A DNA stretch of 38,265 bases from an uncultured bacterium (GCA_937871295.1 CALMRE010000023.1:1-38265); one strand, 5' to 3'. Counted from the first letter of the stretch, positions 8,518 to 17,191 are shown. Numbers and translations: made by a program. The notes: generated by a model from the letters alone, not told the origin.

Positions 8518-10440
8518 TCAGAGCGACGAAAGATAACTGTGGATCGCCTTGTACTCTTTTGACGACTCGGAGTATTCGACCTTGTCACCCTCGGTCTTGA
8601 GCGCCTCGGCAAGAAGCGGAAGGAACGCCTTGTCCTCGTTCTTGAGGAGCGCCTGCGTCAGCGCGACGCGGACGTACGGTTCGGTGTGGGTGAGTATCGG
8701 TTTGAGCTGGTCCTTGTACTGGCTGAGTTTCCCGGCGAAGCCGATCATGTAGACCGCCTTCTCGACGACCGGAGCCTCTTTGTCGGCCAGTTTCTTGGCG
8801 TAGCAACCCATATCGGCGGCGCACTCTTTGACCGACTCGGCGCGTTTTACGAACCGCTCCATCAGGCCGTAGGTGCGGATGGAGGAGTCGTAATTCGGGT
8901 CGAGCATGGCCTGCAGTTTCATCTTCTTTTCCTTGTCCTCGGGCTTCATGGTGGCGTAGTCCTTGTTGCCCTTCATCTGCTTGTCGAGTTCGGCCATCGC
9001 CTTCTCTTCGACCTTTTTGACATAGGCTTTGGTCTCGGCCACGAGTTTGTTCCCCATGGCGATGAACTCCTCGGCCGCCTTCGGATCGCTGATCATGCGG
9101 GAGTAGGCATCGGCCGCCCACACCTTCGGTTCATAGAAGACGATCCACTGCCCATCGACATTCTGTTCCTTTTCGTCGGGGGTCTTGATGACCTCGAGCA
9201 GGTAGGGGAGCGACTTGGGATCGCCGAGGATCGCGAGTGCTTCGGCGCCCTTCATGCGGATGGATATCTCCTGACCGCGCAGGGCCATCTTGGACGCGAT
9301 CTTTCCCTCTTTGCTGTTATCCTGTTCGCCTTTCTTCTTCGCCGCCTCCTTGAGGGCGAACTTCTTGCTGACCATGCGCAGGATGGTGTCGGTCGCCTTG
9401 AAGTCGCCGAACTTGGCCAGCGAAGTGGCAAGGTGCTCGGCGAGGAAGGGCTGCTTCTGTTCTTTGGATAACTGGTCGTTGAGTTCGGCCATCAGCATGT
9501 CGACCGCTTTTTTGGAGCGGATGTCGGCGAGGATGATGGAGGTTTTGACCTTCGTGGTGGCGTCGATGCCGGCGATGGTGCCCTTATACTCGCCGTCCTT
9601 ATCGCATTCGCCCTTCTTTTTCTTCTCGGGATCCATGTACTCGGGGCAGAACTGCTTCATCGCCTTGTCGCGGTATTTGTCGAGTATCTCGTTGACCGCG
9701 ACATTCTGGTTGTTGTAGGCCTTCATCAGTTCGTCCTCGGCGTACTTGCCCATGCGGATGAGCGATTTGCGCGCTTCGGGGAAGAGGCTGAAGCCCATTT
9801 CCTCGTAGAACAGCGCGGCGACGAGCGTTTTGACGACCGACGGGTCGCCGAATTCGCCGATGACGCCGGCGGTGGTGTATTTCGTGCCGAAGTCCTCGTA
9901 CTTTGATTCGAAGGTGGCCATGATCTGCGGCATGAACTGTTTGCCCGCCTCCGGCATCTTCGAGAGCGCCTCGATGGCGGCGCGCTTCGCGACCGATTCG
10001 GGTTTCTCGCGCTGGCCCGCGGCGAGTCCTTCGGGGGTCTGTATGGTGAAGTATTTGCCTAGTGTCGGGGCGGCGGCCGGATCGCCGATGGCGCCGAGCG
10101 CCATGGCGGCCGCTTCGAGCGTTTTGAGGTTGCGGACATTCAGGGTCTTCAAACATTCATCGACGATCTCGCCGATGATCGGAACGGCGACCGGGTCGCC
10201 GATCTGTCCTACGGCATTGAGCGCCATCGGGATATCGGGGGTCTTGTCGAGGGAGAGGAGTTTCTTGACCGTCTTCTCCTTATTCTCGATAAGATCCTTG
10301 TCCTTGACGACCTGGTTGATGGCCCAGGTGCGCGATTCCTTGGTGTACAGTTTACTGAGGTACTGATCCTCATGGTTGCCGCAGGCGGTCAGAATGGAAA
10401 CCGCTGCGGTGAAGGCGAGCGTCATGGAAATCGTTCTCAT
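8518..10440 (-). CDS. HEAT-repeat lipoprotein
   Basis: About 640 residues from the ATG at 10440, which has GAGAGGTG as ribosome site. The N-terminus is a type II signal peptide with lipobox LTAC and the modifiable Cys at residue 20. The rest is almost all helix-turn-helix repeats with signatures such as GDPVAVPIIGEIV, GDPAAAPTLGKYF and GDPKSLPYLLEVI, i.e. HEAT or PBS-lyase-like repeats forming a solenoid. There is a Lys/Glu-rich, probably coiled, insertion around residues 480-540. HEAT solenoids are scaffolds for protein binding, here at the envelope. The partner is unknown; the neighbouring radical SAM gene is the obvious co-transcribed candidate. A longer in-frame start would hide the signal peptide. 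Confidence 0.88.
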   Translation of the reverse strand: MRTISMTLAFTAAVSILTACGNHEDQYLSKLYTKESRTWAINQVVKDKDLIENKEKTVKKLLSLDKTPDIPMALNAVGQIGDPVAVPIIGEIVDECLKTLNVRNLKTLEAAAMALGAIGDPAAAPTLGKYFTIQTPEGLAAGQREKPESVAKRAAIEALSKMPEAGKQFMPQIMATFESKYEDFGTKYTTAGVIGEFGDPSVVKTLVAALFYEEMGFSLFPEARKSLIRMGKYAEDELMKAYNNQNVAVNEILDKYRDKAMKQFCPEYMDPEKKKKGECDKDGEYKGTIAGIDATTKVKTSIILADIRSKKAVDMLMAELNDQLSKEQKQPFLAEHLATSLAKFGDFKATDTILRMVSKKFALKEAAKKKGEQDNSKEGKIASKMALRGQEISIRMKGAEALAILGDPKSLPYLLEVIKTPDEKEQNVDGQWIVFYEPKVWAADAYSRMISDPKAAEEFIAMGNKLVAETKAYVKKVEEKAMAELDKQMKGNKDYATMKPEDKEKKMKLQAMLDPNYDSSIRTYGLMERFVKRAESVKECAADMGCYAKKLADKEAPVVEKAVYMIGFAGKLSQYKDQLKPILTHTEPYVRVALTQALLKNEDKAFLPLLAEALKTEGDKVEYSESSKEYKAIHSYLSSL

Positions 10441-10552
10441 CGGACACCTCTCCGTTGTAAAGTCAGCGAAACCGTTACAATTCCGGTTCACTCTAGCAAA
10501 AAAAAGATAAAATTCAACCTTTTTGAGACGTTTTTTTCGATGAAGATTTTTA

Positions 10553-10580
10553 TTGATAAATCCAAAATACTATTTATGAT
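10553..10580 (+). promoter_or_regulatory. Putative sigma70 promoter for speD
   Basis: TTGATA, about 16 bp spacer, TATGAT ending near 10580, in an AT-rich 169-bp intergenic region (10441-10609) between the divergent HEAT lipoprotein and speD. The transcript leader would be about 22 bases and carry AAAGGAGG. Confidence 0.5.
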
Positions 10581-10609
10581 TACGGCGGTTTTGCCCAAAG
10601 GAGGCGCGC

Positions 10610-11473
10610 ATGAAAGTGAAGCAGATGAGCAACAAAAAGAAAATGCAGCTCTACGGGTTCAACAACCTTACCAAGACCCTTTCCTTTAATATATACGATG
10701 TCTGTTACGCGATGACCCGCGAGGATCGCCGCGCCTATATCCAGTACATCGACGAGGAATACAATTCGGACCGGCTCACCGGCATACTCGAACAGGTTTC
10801 CGAGATCATCGGCTCCAACGTCCTCAACATCTCCAAGCAGGATTACGACCCGCAGGGGGCGAGCGTGGTCGTGCTTATTTCCGAGGAGAAGGTGGTGCAG
10901 GGGGGAAAACTCGAGGGCTCCATCTACGAGGGTGCGGGCGATTGCCCCGAGAACGGCGAAGGGGGCGATGTGACCATGCACCTCGACAAGAGTCATCTCA
11001 CGGTCCACACCTATCCCGAAAGCCACCCCGACAGCGGCATATCGACCTTCCGCGTCGACATCGATGTGTCGACCTGCGGCCGGATATCGCCCCTGAAGGC
11101 GCTCAACTTCCTGCTCGACAGCTTCGAATCCGACATCATCAACATCGACTACCGGGTCCGCGGCTTCACGCGGGTCATGGACGGCCGCAAGATATTCCTC
11201 GATCATAAACTGCACTCGATACAGAACTTCATCCATCCCGACACCCTCGACGCGTTCCACTGCGTCGATCTCAATGTCTATCAGGACAACATCTTCCACA
11301 CCAAGATGATCCTGCGCGATTTCGATCTCGACAACTATCTGTTCGGCGTCTCGAAGCGGCAGATCAACTCCATGGAGAAGCGCAAGATCAAACAGCGCCT
11401 CACCCGCGAGATGAACGAGATATTCTACGGTCGCAACCTTCCCTCGATGCCCAAACTTTTCGGTCCCGGATGA
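10610..11473 (+). CDS. speD: S-adenosylmethionine decarboxylase proenzyme (E. coli type)
   Basis: 287 residues, with a strong AAAGGAGG ribosome site. It makes decarboxylated SAM, the aminopropyl donor for spermidine. It aligns along its whole length with the long bacterial SpeD of E. coli (264 residues): [57 protein letters not shown] and DYRVRGFTR. The self-cleavage site is in HLDKSH, where Ser128 would become the pyruvoyl group after cleavage between Lys127 and Ser128. An insertion of ~15 residues before the cleavage site is Gly/Glu-rich. The C-terminal FYGRNLP motif is kept. speE is not nearby. The last bases overlap the start of the SemiSWEET gene (ATGA). Confidence 0.97.
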   Translation: MKVKQMSNKKKMQLYGFNNLTKTLSFNIYDVCYAMTREDRRAYIQYIDEEYNSDRLTGILEQVSEIIGSNVLNISKQDYDPQGASVVVLISEEKVVQGGKLEGSIYEGAGDCPENGEGGDVTMHLDKSHLTVHTYPESHPDSGISTFRVDIDVSTCGRISPLKALNFLLDSFESDIINIDYRVRGFTRVMDGRKIFLDHKLHSIQNFIHPDTLDAFHCVDLNVYQDNIFHTKMILRDFDLDNYLFGVSKRQINSMEKRKIKQRLTREMNEIFYGRNLPSMPKLFGPG

Positions 11474-11724
11474 ACCTCGCCGACATCACCGGCGCTGTTG
11501 CCGCGATCCTCACCACCGTGTCGTTCGTGCCGCAGGCGGTCCGCATCATAAAGACGCGGCATACCCACGACATATCGCTGCCGATGTACGCCCTGTTCTC
11601 CATCGGCATCCTCTTGTGGCTGATCTACGGGATCCTGATAGGGGACGCGCCCATCATCGCGGCGAACATCGTGACGCTTGCCCTGTCGCTGACCATCCTG
11701 ATACTGAAACTGCGCTGGGGCTGA
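11470..11724 (+). CDS. SemiSWEET-type sugar transporter
   Basis: 84 residues with three predicted membrane helices (about 7-25, 38-58 and 61-80) and the PQ motif Pro21-Gln22 in [12 protein letters not shown], which is the signature of the PQ-loop/MtN3 family. SemiSWEETs dimerise to make a six-helix pore that passes sugars down their gradient. The ATG overlaps the speD stop by 4 bp, so the gene is translated from the speD message. Substrate specificity cannot be read. No sugar-metabolism gene is adjacent. Confidence 0.88.
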   Translation: MNLADITGAVAAILTTVSFVPQAVRIIKTRHTHDISLPMYALFSIGILLWLIYGILIGDAPIIAANIVTLALSLTILILKLRWG

Positions 11725-11725
11725 A

Positions 11726-12523
11726 CTAGTGCGCTTCGACCGAGATATCGCCCGATATCGTTTTGACCTGTACCTGCTTCTGCGCCCCCTTTTCTTCGGA
11801 GGCGTTCACCGACAGCGTCCCCGACACCGACTCGGTGGTGATGTCGTAGGGTTCGTTCCCCGGCAGGCGGAGCCGTATGTCGCCCGACACCGCCACGGCG
11901 GCGGCGAAGAGCGTCAGTTCCTTGAGTTCGGCGGCGATGTCGCCCGACACGGCCGATGCGGTCAGGTCGCCCGTCAGTCCCTTGACGGCGATGTCGCCCG
12001 ATTTGCTTTCGACCGCCAGTTTCCCGACCGCGATATCCTCGGCGCGGATGTCGCCCGATATCGTTTTTACCTCCAGATCGTACCGTTTCCCCAGCGGCAG
12101 ATAGAGGGTCAGGTCGCCCGAATCGGTCGGGGGCATCCGCAGATTGACCGCATGGTGGCGTTTCCGCAGGCTGAACGGCGGAACACGGATCTCCAGTTTT
12201 TCGCCGGTCCGTTTGCAGTTCACTCCGGCGTCGGTGTCGAGCACCGGCGCGGCGTCGGTGATGGTCTCCAGCCGCACCCCGGCGGTGATGGTGGAGACAC
12301 TGATGCTCTTCAGATCGCCCTCGAAATCGGCGACCGAACAGCCGCGCATCGGCTCCATCCCTTCGCGGATGAGCCCCGTCACATTCTTGAACAGCGGCGA
12401 GAGTCCGCTCTGGCTAAAGGCGGTGCCTGCCTGCGCCGCGTTGAAGAACATCCCGAAGGCGACGGCGAACGAGACGCCCGAAAGCGCGATGCAGATGAGC
12501 GCGGTGAACACTTTCCTACGCAT
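11726..12523 (-). CDS. DUF4097-type beta-repeat membrane protein
   Basis: 265 residues from the ATG at 12523, preceded by GGGAGGGG; the frame extends 8 codons upstream but without a ribosome site. One N-terminal membrane helix (about 5-27) is followed by an extracytoplasmic region. Its second half is a run of short strands punctuated by SGDI-type turns (KTISGDIRAEDI, ESKSGDIAVKGL, SAVSGDIAAEL, VAVSGDIRL, KTISGDISVEA), the pattern of DUF4097/adhesin-like beta-helices. It is the third gene of a PadR - DUF1700 - DUF4097 operon, an arrangement seen in many bacteria where the membrane proteins are thought to respond to envelope stress. It overlaps the DUF1700 gene by 8 bp. Confidence 0.85.
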   Translation of the reverse strand: MRRKVFTALICIALSGVSFAVAFGMFFNAAQAGTAFSQSGLSPLFKNVTGLIREGMEPMRGCSVADFEGDLKSISVSTITAGVRLETITDAAPVLDTDAGVNCKRTGEKLEIRVPPFSLRKRHHAVNLRMPPTDSGDLTLYLPLGKRYDLEVKTISGDIRAEDIAVGKLAVESKSGDIAVKGLTGDLTASAVSGDIAAELKELTLFAAAVAVSGDIRLRLPGNEPYDITTESVSGTLSVNASEEKGAQKQVQVKTISGDISVEAH

Positions 12524-13094
12524 GGGCCCCTCCCGCCCGGCGGGCAAGGCCGATATTGAAGTTGACCCACCACTTGATCGCCTTCACGGCAAGCGCGGTC
12601 ACCACCGACAGCAGCATCGTCCCGCCGATCCCGAGCAGGAGCGCCCCGGCGCCGAAGAAGACGAGGAACGGGGAGGCGAAGAAATTAAGTATCGGAATGG
12701 GTATGGTCACCAGTCCCGCGATGATGACGACCACCCCCAGTATCGCCGCAACCCACGCGACGATCCACGAGGCGAGCCACATCCAGAAAAGCGACATGAC
12801 CGGCGTGGCGAGCACCATTACATTAAGCGCGATGAGAACCGCACCGGCGATCCACATCTTCGTCCGGTCGACCGGTTCATCGACGATTGTAACGCCGACG
12901 GGCGCTTCGCCGCGGTACTGCCGCGCGATCTCTTCGGGCATCCCGAGCGAGAGGGCGATATCGGCCTCCGACTTGCCCGACTCGGCGCCGATGCGGAAAT
13001 GCTCCTCATAGTCGCGGAGGATATCCTCGACCTCCGGTAGGGGAAGCCCCGCAAGGCTGTCCCGAAGCCGTGCCAGATACTGTCTCTTATCCAT
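12516..13094 (-). CDS. HAAS-domain (DUF1700) integral membrane protein
   Basis: 192 residues. The N-terminal ~65 residues form the HAAS-type cytoplasmic domain (MDKRQYLARLRDSLAGLP, then DYEEHFRIGAESGKSEADI and LGMPEEIARQYR). After a linker there are about four membrane helices between residues 90 and 180, with a basic end. HAAS proteins are encoded with PadR repressors and DUF4097 proteins, as here, and are presumed to transmit a membrane signal. The ATG overlaps the end of the PadR gene by 8 bp and its stop overlaps the DUF4097 start by 8 bp, so all three are one transcript. Confidence 0.88.
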   Translation of the reverse strand: MDKRQYLARLRDSLAGLPLPEVEDILRDYEEHFRIGAESGKSEADIALSLGMPEEIARQYRGEAPVGVTIVDEPVDRTKMWIAGAVLIALNVMVLATPVMSLFWMWLASWIVAWVAAILGVVVIIAGLVTIPIPILNFFASPFLVFFGAGALLLGIGGTMLLSVVTALAVKAIKWWVNFNIGLARRAGGAHA

Positions 13095-13419
13095 TGCTGC
13101 GCCCCCCTTTGTTGCTGGTTATGATCGTGTCGACGCTTTTCGAGAACTTGGTCCATTCGCCGATGAGCTGATCGCGCATCCGTCGTCCGGCGGTAGTGAG
13201 CCGGTAATACTTGCGCGGCGGCCCGCCGCTCGATTCGGTCAGATAGGTCTCGCAGTACCCCTCGTTCTGGAACTTCCGCAACAGCGGATAAATGGTCCCC
13301 TCGGCGATCTCGATGTTCTCCGAGATACGCTTCACCAGTTCGTAGCCGTAGCAGTCGCCTTCGGCCACCACCGCCAGCACGCACAGGTCAAGGACCCCTT
13401 TCTTGAATTGAACATTCAT
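13087..13419 (-). CDS. PadR family transcriptional regulator
   Basis: 110 residues from the ATG at 13419 with a strong TAGGAGG ribosome site. A typical PadR winged helix: KKGVLDLCVLAVVAEGDCYGYELVKRI, then EGTIYPLLRKFQNEGYCETYL and GGPPRKYYRLTTAGRR, ending in a short dimerisation helix. PadR proteins repress their own operon and release DNA on a ligand or stress cue. This one most likely controls the DUF1700/DUF4097 genes it overlaps. The intergenic DNA upstream holds related copies of ACAACA/GGTAC that might be the operator. Confidence 0.93.
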   Translation of the reverse strand: MNVQFKKGVLDLCVLAVVAEGDCYGYELVKRISENIEIAEGTIYPLLRKFQNEGYCETYLTESSGGPPRKYYRLTTAGRRMRDQLIGEWTKFSKSVDTIITSNKGGRSNG

Positions 13420-13445
13420 GCTGCCTCCTACACTAAGCACGGTAC

Positions 13446-13474
13446 AACATACAACACGCTACTGTATAAAGCAA
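13446..13474 (-). promoter_or_regulatory. Putative promoter/operator of the PadR operon
   Basis: Minus strand: TTGCTT (13474-13469), 17-bp spacer, TATGTT (13451-13446). GGTAC occurs on both sides (13441-13445 and 13475-13479 on the plus strand), bracketing the promoter, which would suit autorepression. The operator role is inference. Confidence 0.4.
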
Positions 13475-13555
13475 GGTACTAACAGAAAAAAGTAGATAAC
13501 TTATTGATATCGTTCAAAAGAGACTTCACTTTTGTGGCATCGCAAGCCCCTTTTC

Positions 13556-13584
13556 TTGCGAAAAGTTGCGGAGGCGGCTATCAT
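13556..13584 (+). promoter_or_regulatory. Putative sigma70 promoter for the GH18-like gene
   Basis: TTGCGA (13556-13561), 17-bp spacer, TATCAT (13579-13584). It overlaps an upstream in-frame ATG (13583), so the start at 13613, which has GGGAGGTG, is preferred. Confidence 0.5.
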
Positions 13585-13612
13585 GCCGTCAGCTTTTTCA
13601 CGGGGAGGTGTC

Positions 13613-15400
13613 ATGCGTTTCGTATGGTTCATGCTGGTGGTGGCGGGGTGGGGGATCGCGGCGGCCGAGGTGCCGGGGATCCATGCCCGCGAACTGGCGT
13701 CGCACCGCAGCATCGCGCCGCTCGCGGTGTACGACAACGGGCCGGTCGCCTATGCCGGCGAGATGGGGAGCCCGATCGTCAACAAGCGGGTCTTCGGCTA
13801 TCTGCCGTACTGGGCGAACGACACGGCGAACCTCAAGTACGCGCTCCTGACCGACATACTGTTCTTCTCGTGCGAACTGGCGGCCAGCGGCGCGCTGGGC
13901 GACTGCCACGGCTGGCCCGACGCGGCGCCCATCGCCGAGGCGCAGGGCTACGGCGTGAAGGTACACTTGGTCGTGACCGGCTTCGACAAGGCGACGGTGC
14001 TGGCGCTGGTGGGGAGCGAGGCGCAGAAGGCGACTTTCTTCGCGGCGACCTACGCCCTCGTTCGCGACGCGGGGGCTGACGGGCTCAACATCGACTTCGA
14101 GATATCGAGCGGCGACGACAGCGTCGCCATCGCCGATTTCTTCGCCGATCTGGCCGGCTACTTCCACAGCCGCGACGCGGCGCTCGAGGTATCGGCGGCG
14201 CTTTGGGCGGTCGATTGGCAGGATACCTTCGAGATAGGCGACATGGGGGGGATGGACCATTTCTTCATCATGGCCTACGACTACCACTGGAAAGGGGGCG
14301 ACCCCGGCCCGGTCTCTCCGCTGAGATCGGGTGCGCCGTGGGCGACCGGCGGCATCTGCGTGACGCGTTCTTATGAAGACTACGCGGCGAAGCTCGGCGG
14401 GACGGGGCTTGCGCGGCTGATACTCGGCTTCCCGTACTACGGTTACGACTGGCCGTCGACCTCCGACGCGGTGCCCGGGACGCAGACGGCCAACGGCGTC
14501 GCGGCGCTCTACAGCGCCATCGACATGACCGATGCGACCTATGATGACGGTTCGGGGACGGTCTACAAGGCCTATCAGAGCGGCGGCTGGCATCAACTCT
14601 GGTTCGACAATCCCGATACCTTCGCCCAGAAACTCGCCTTCGTCAATGACAACCCGTCGGGCGGCGCCGGGATGTGGGCGCTGACCTATGACGGGACCGC
14701 CGACGACTACTGGCGCGAACTGGCGGCCGCCTTCACCGACCGCGTGGCGGGCTCGGCCGCCGACCCGGTGATCGCCGACATCTTCCCGTTCGTCCATGAG
14801 AGTACTACCTATTACTATATGTCCGATGAATTCGACGCCTACACCTGCGACAACTATGAGAACAGCGCCGCGCTGAACGAAGAGGGGCCCGAGATGCTCT
14901 ACGAACTGCGGCTGAAAGGTTCGGGGACCCTGACGCTCACCCTCACCAAAGGGGAGGGGAGCGACGCGGCGGCGCGCGAGGATCTCGACATCCACCTGCT
15001 CCGGAGCTTGTCGCCCGACGACTGCATCGACCGCGATCACCTAACGCTCACCGCCCAGCTCGACGCCGGGACCTACTACGCCGCCGTCGATACCTATGTG
15101 AACGGCGACGGCGTCCGGATGGGGGGCGCCTACCGGCTGGAGGCGGCGTGGGAGAGTGACGACGATTCAGTGACGGTCGATGATGACAGCATGGCTGGGG
15201 ACGAAATGGACGACATGGACAGCGTGGACATAGTGGACGATATGGCTGAAATGGACATGGTGGACACCGACATGTCCGACGATTCCTATGAGCCCATTTC
15301 GTCCATGGAGTCCATCCCGTCCACCGATGATATTCCCGTCGCCGACAGCGACTCCGCCGGTGCTTCCGGCGGGTGCGGTTGTGAACTTCTGATCAACTAA
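13613..15400 (+). CDS. Exported GH18-like glycoside hydrolase with PPC-like domain and Asp-rich C-terminal tail
   Basis: 595 residues. A signal peptide (residues 1-~18, MRFVWFMLVVAGWG followed by small residues) precedes a GH18 barrel (~55-380). The catalytic motif reads DGLNIDFE (Asp156 to Glu163). The last Asp-x-Glu pair is intact, and Asn replaces the second Asp, as in YaaH-type spore hydrolases. FGYLPYW, FIMAYDYHW and LGFPYYGYDW are further GH18 signatures. Residues ~400-515 resemble a bacterial pre-peptidase C-terminal (PPC) beta-sandwich. The last 80 residues are a Met/Asp-rich linker ending in SGGCGCELLIN. The substrate is a beta-1,4-linked amino-sugar polymer (chitin or peptidoglycan), not resolved further. 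The tail resembles cell-surface sorting tails of related bacteria but lacks a membrane helix. Confidence 0.87.
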   Translation: MRFVWFMLVVAGWGIAAAEVPGIHARELASHRSIAPLAVYDNGPVAYAGEMGSPIVNKRVFGYLPYWANDTANLKYALLTDILFFSCELAASGALGDCHGWPDAAPIAEAQGYGVKVHLVVTGFDKATVLALVGSEAQKATFFAATYALVRDAGADGLNIDFEISSGDDSVAIADFFADLAGYFHSRDAALEVSAALWAVDWQDTFEIGDMGGMDHFFIMAYDYHWKGGDPGPVSPLRSGAPWATGGICVTRSYEDYAAKLGGTGLARLILGFPYYGYDWPSTSDAVPGTQTANGVAALYSAIDMTDATYDDGSGTVYKAYQSGGWHQLWFDNPDTFAQKLAFVNDNPSGGAGMWALTYDGTADDYWRELAAAFTDRVAGSAADPVIADIFPFVHESTTYYYMSDEFDAYTCDNYENSAALNEEGPEMLYELRLKGSGTLTLTLTKGEGSDAAAREDLDIHLLRSLSPDDCIDRDHLTLTAQLDAGTYYAAVDTYVNGDGVRMGGAYRLEAAWESDDDSVTVDDDSMAGDEMDDMDSVDIVDDMAEMDMVDTDMSDDSYEPISSMESIPSTDDIPVADSDSAGASGGCGCELLIN

Positions 15401-15403
15401 TAA

Positions 15404-15432
15404 TTGACAGAGCGTTTTCGGTAGTGTATCAC
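15404..15432 (+). promoter_or_regulatory. Sigma70-like promoter for the GGDEF-like/deformylase operon
   Basis: TTGACA (15404-15409), 17-bp spacer, TATCAC (15427-15432), 26 bp before the start codon. The -35 is perfect. Confidence 0.65.
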
Positions 15433-15458
15433 TACAGAGGTTGATTGCGGAGTAGGCC

Positions 15459-16478
15459 ATGAATTCACAGCAAAAAGGTCTGTACATCGGCGGTTTTGTC
15501 GTCATGTTGCTGGTGATCGCGGGGAATCTCTTCCTCTTTTCGCGCATGAGTCTTCTCAAGGACGATGCTTCGGTCATCAATCTGCTTGACGCGGTGATGG
15601 GCGGTATCCAGCGTACCGTCAAGGCCGAACTGGGGGGGCGGAACGCAGACCCCTTTATCAACGAGATCGACAGGTCGCTTTCCCTTCTGGGGGAACATGC
15701 CGAGGTGACCGGCAATGCCGAGATGGCCCTTTCGGTGACCGAAACGCTCAAGGAGTGGGACCGGCTGAAGGAACTCCTCCTGCTGCACCGTCGGGATGCG
15801 GCGCCGGAACTGCGCGATCAGATATTGGTCTGGAGCGAATCGTTGTGGGATACCTCCGCCAAGGCGGTCCGTGTGGTGCAGGCCGATGCCGAGCGCCGCG
15901 TCAAACTCTTCTATTTCCTGTTGCCTAATATCATCTCGTTCCTTATTCTACTTCTTTTCGCTGTTGTGCTCGGGCGGCTGTATCTCCGCAATAAACTGCT
16001 CCATCTGGCGACCCACGATACCGCGACCGGGGCTCTCAATCCGGTCGCTTTCAACTACATACTGCAACAGTACCTTCTCCTGTCGGACCGTTACGAGCGC
16101 CCCAGTGCGCTCATCATGTTCAGTCTCGACGGTTACGATCGTTTGCTCCTGCACGGCCGCGACAAAACCGCCAAAGTGCTTTCGCTTCTGGTGGAACTGG
16201 TCCAGCGCGCCACCCGGCGCACCGATATCGTGGTGCGGTTCGCCGACGACCGGTTCGGCCTGCTGTTGCCCGAGACCGATCTGCCGCGCGCCGTCAAGAT
16301 AGCGGAAAAACTGCGGACCGAGGTGATCGCTTTTCACTTTGGCCCCGAGCCGCTCGCCCTTACCGCCGGGGTCACGCAACTCGTGCCGGGCGAATCGCCC
16401 GATATGTTCCTCGGCCGCGCCGAGAGCGCTCTGAAGAAAGCCCAGAAAGACGAAGAGAAACGGATCGAGGCCTTCTGA
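15459..16478 (+). CDS. Membrane protein with degenerate GGDEF domain
   Basis: 339 residues. Membrane helices at ~7-29 and ~148-172 enclose a ~115-residue, probably helical, extracytoplasmic sensor. The cytoplasmic C-terminus (~180-335) has the fold markers of a diguanylate cyclase: THDTATGALNPVAF in place of the usual DxLTGLxNRR, FSLDGYDRLL, and LTAGVTQL near the end. The active-site loop reads RFADDRF (~259-265) instead of RYGGDEF, so both glycines and the catalytic Glu are lost. It is therefore unlikely to make c-di-GMP and may be a GTP or c-di-GMP sensor or a protein-binding domain. It is 21 bp upstream of the deformylase gene and probably co-transcribed. Confidence 0.82.
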   Translation: MNSQQKGLYIGGFVVMLLVIAGNLFLFSRMSLLKDDASVINLLDAVMGGIQRTVKAELGGRNADPFINEIDRSLSLLGEHAEVTGNAEMALSVTETLKEWDRLKELLLLHRRDAAPELRDQILVWSESLWDTSAKAVRVVQADAERRVKLFYFLLPNIISFLILLLFAVVLGRLYLRNKLLHLATHDTATGALNPVAFNYILQQYLLLSDRYERPSALIMFSLDGYDRLLLHGRDKTAKVLSLLVELVQRATRRTDIVVRFADDRFGLLLPETDLPRAVKIAEKLRTEVIAFHFGPEPLALTAGVTQLVPGESPDMFLGRAESALKKAQKDEEKRIEAF

Positions 16479-16499
16479 CCCGTTCACAGGGAGATGCTC

Positions 16500-17156
16500 A
16501 TGAGAAGAAGCCTTTGCATCCTGTTGTGTGTCGCCGGACTGTCGATTCTTTCCTGCGCCACCGTCAAGCCGATCGACCGCTATGAACGGCGGATCATCCT
16601 GGACGGCGGGCCGCAGGAGGTCATGGTCATCGTCGAGGACGATACCCCGGCGGGGAACGAGTTCCTGCGCGAGAAGGCTCTCGACCTTGATCCGGCCGAC
16701 ACGCTCATCGACCATCTTGCCGCGCGGATGCTGGAGACGGTCAGGAAAGCGCCCGGCGTCGGTATCGCCGCGCCGCAGGTCGGCATCAGCCGTCGCGCCG
16801 CGTGGGTCATGCGGAAAGACAAGGAGAACGAGCCCTTCGAATTCTATATTAATCCGCACATCGTAGAGTTCAGCCCCGAGAAGGCGAGTGGCTGGGAGGG
16901 CTGTCTTTCGGTCCCGGCCGGCTTCGGAAAGGTGGAGCGGTCGCAATGGGTGGTCGTCGCCCATGACCGCAAAGGCGGGGGGCGGGTCACCGAACGGATC
17001 GAAGGCTTCACCGCCGTCATCTTTCAGCACGAACTCGACCATCTCGACGGGGTGCTTTTCATCGACCGGAAAGAGTCGGGCGATCTTATGCCCAAAGAGG
17101 CCTACTACGAGATGCGCCGCAAGGAGAAAGAGGCGGCGGGGGCCGGCGGAAAATAA
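16500..17156 (+). CDS. Peptide deformylase with lipoprotein signal peptide
   Basis: 218 residues from the ATG at 16500, six bases after CAGGGAG; the ATG at 16494 abuts that site and is less likely. All three deformylase motifs are intact: GVGIAAPQ (86-93), EGCLS (133-137, metal ligand Cys135) and QHELDHLDG (His177, Glu178, His181). This enzyme class removes formyl from N-terminal Met using Fe2+ and normally is cytoplasmic. Here the N-terminus is a basic-hydrophobic segment ending in ILSC (Cys19), a plausible lipobox, followed by a ~60-residue extension. Export and lipid anchoring are thus predicted, placing a probably active deformylase in the envelope. If the segment is instead an uncleaved anchor, the protein would still be membrane-bound. 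It differs from a housekeeping def, which should exist elsewhere. Confidence 0.9.
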   Translation: MRRSLCILLCVAGLSILSCATVKPIDRYERRIILDGGPQEVMVIVEDDTPAGNEFLREKALDLDPADTLIDHLAARMLETVRKAPGVGIAAPQVGISRRAAWVMRKDKENEPFEFYINPHIVEFSPEKASGWEGCLSVPAGFGKVERSQWVVVAHDRKGGGRVTERIEGFTAVIFQHELDHLDGVLFIDRKESGDLMPKEAYYEMRRKEKEAAGAGGK

Positions 17157-17191
17157 TGCTCCTAATGGGCAACAAATAATCGTCCGCTTCA

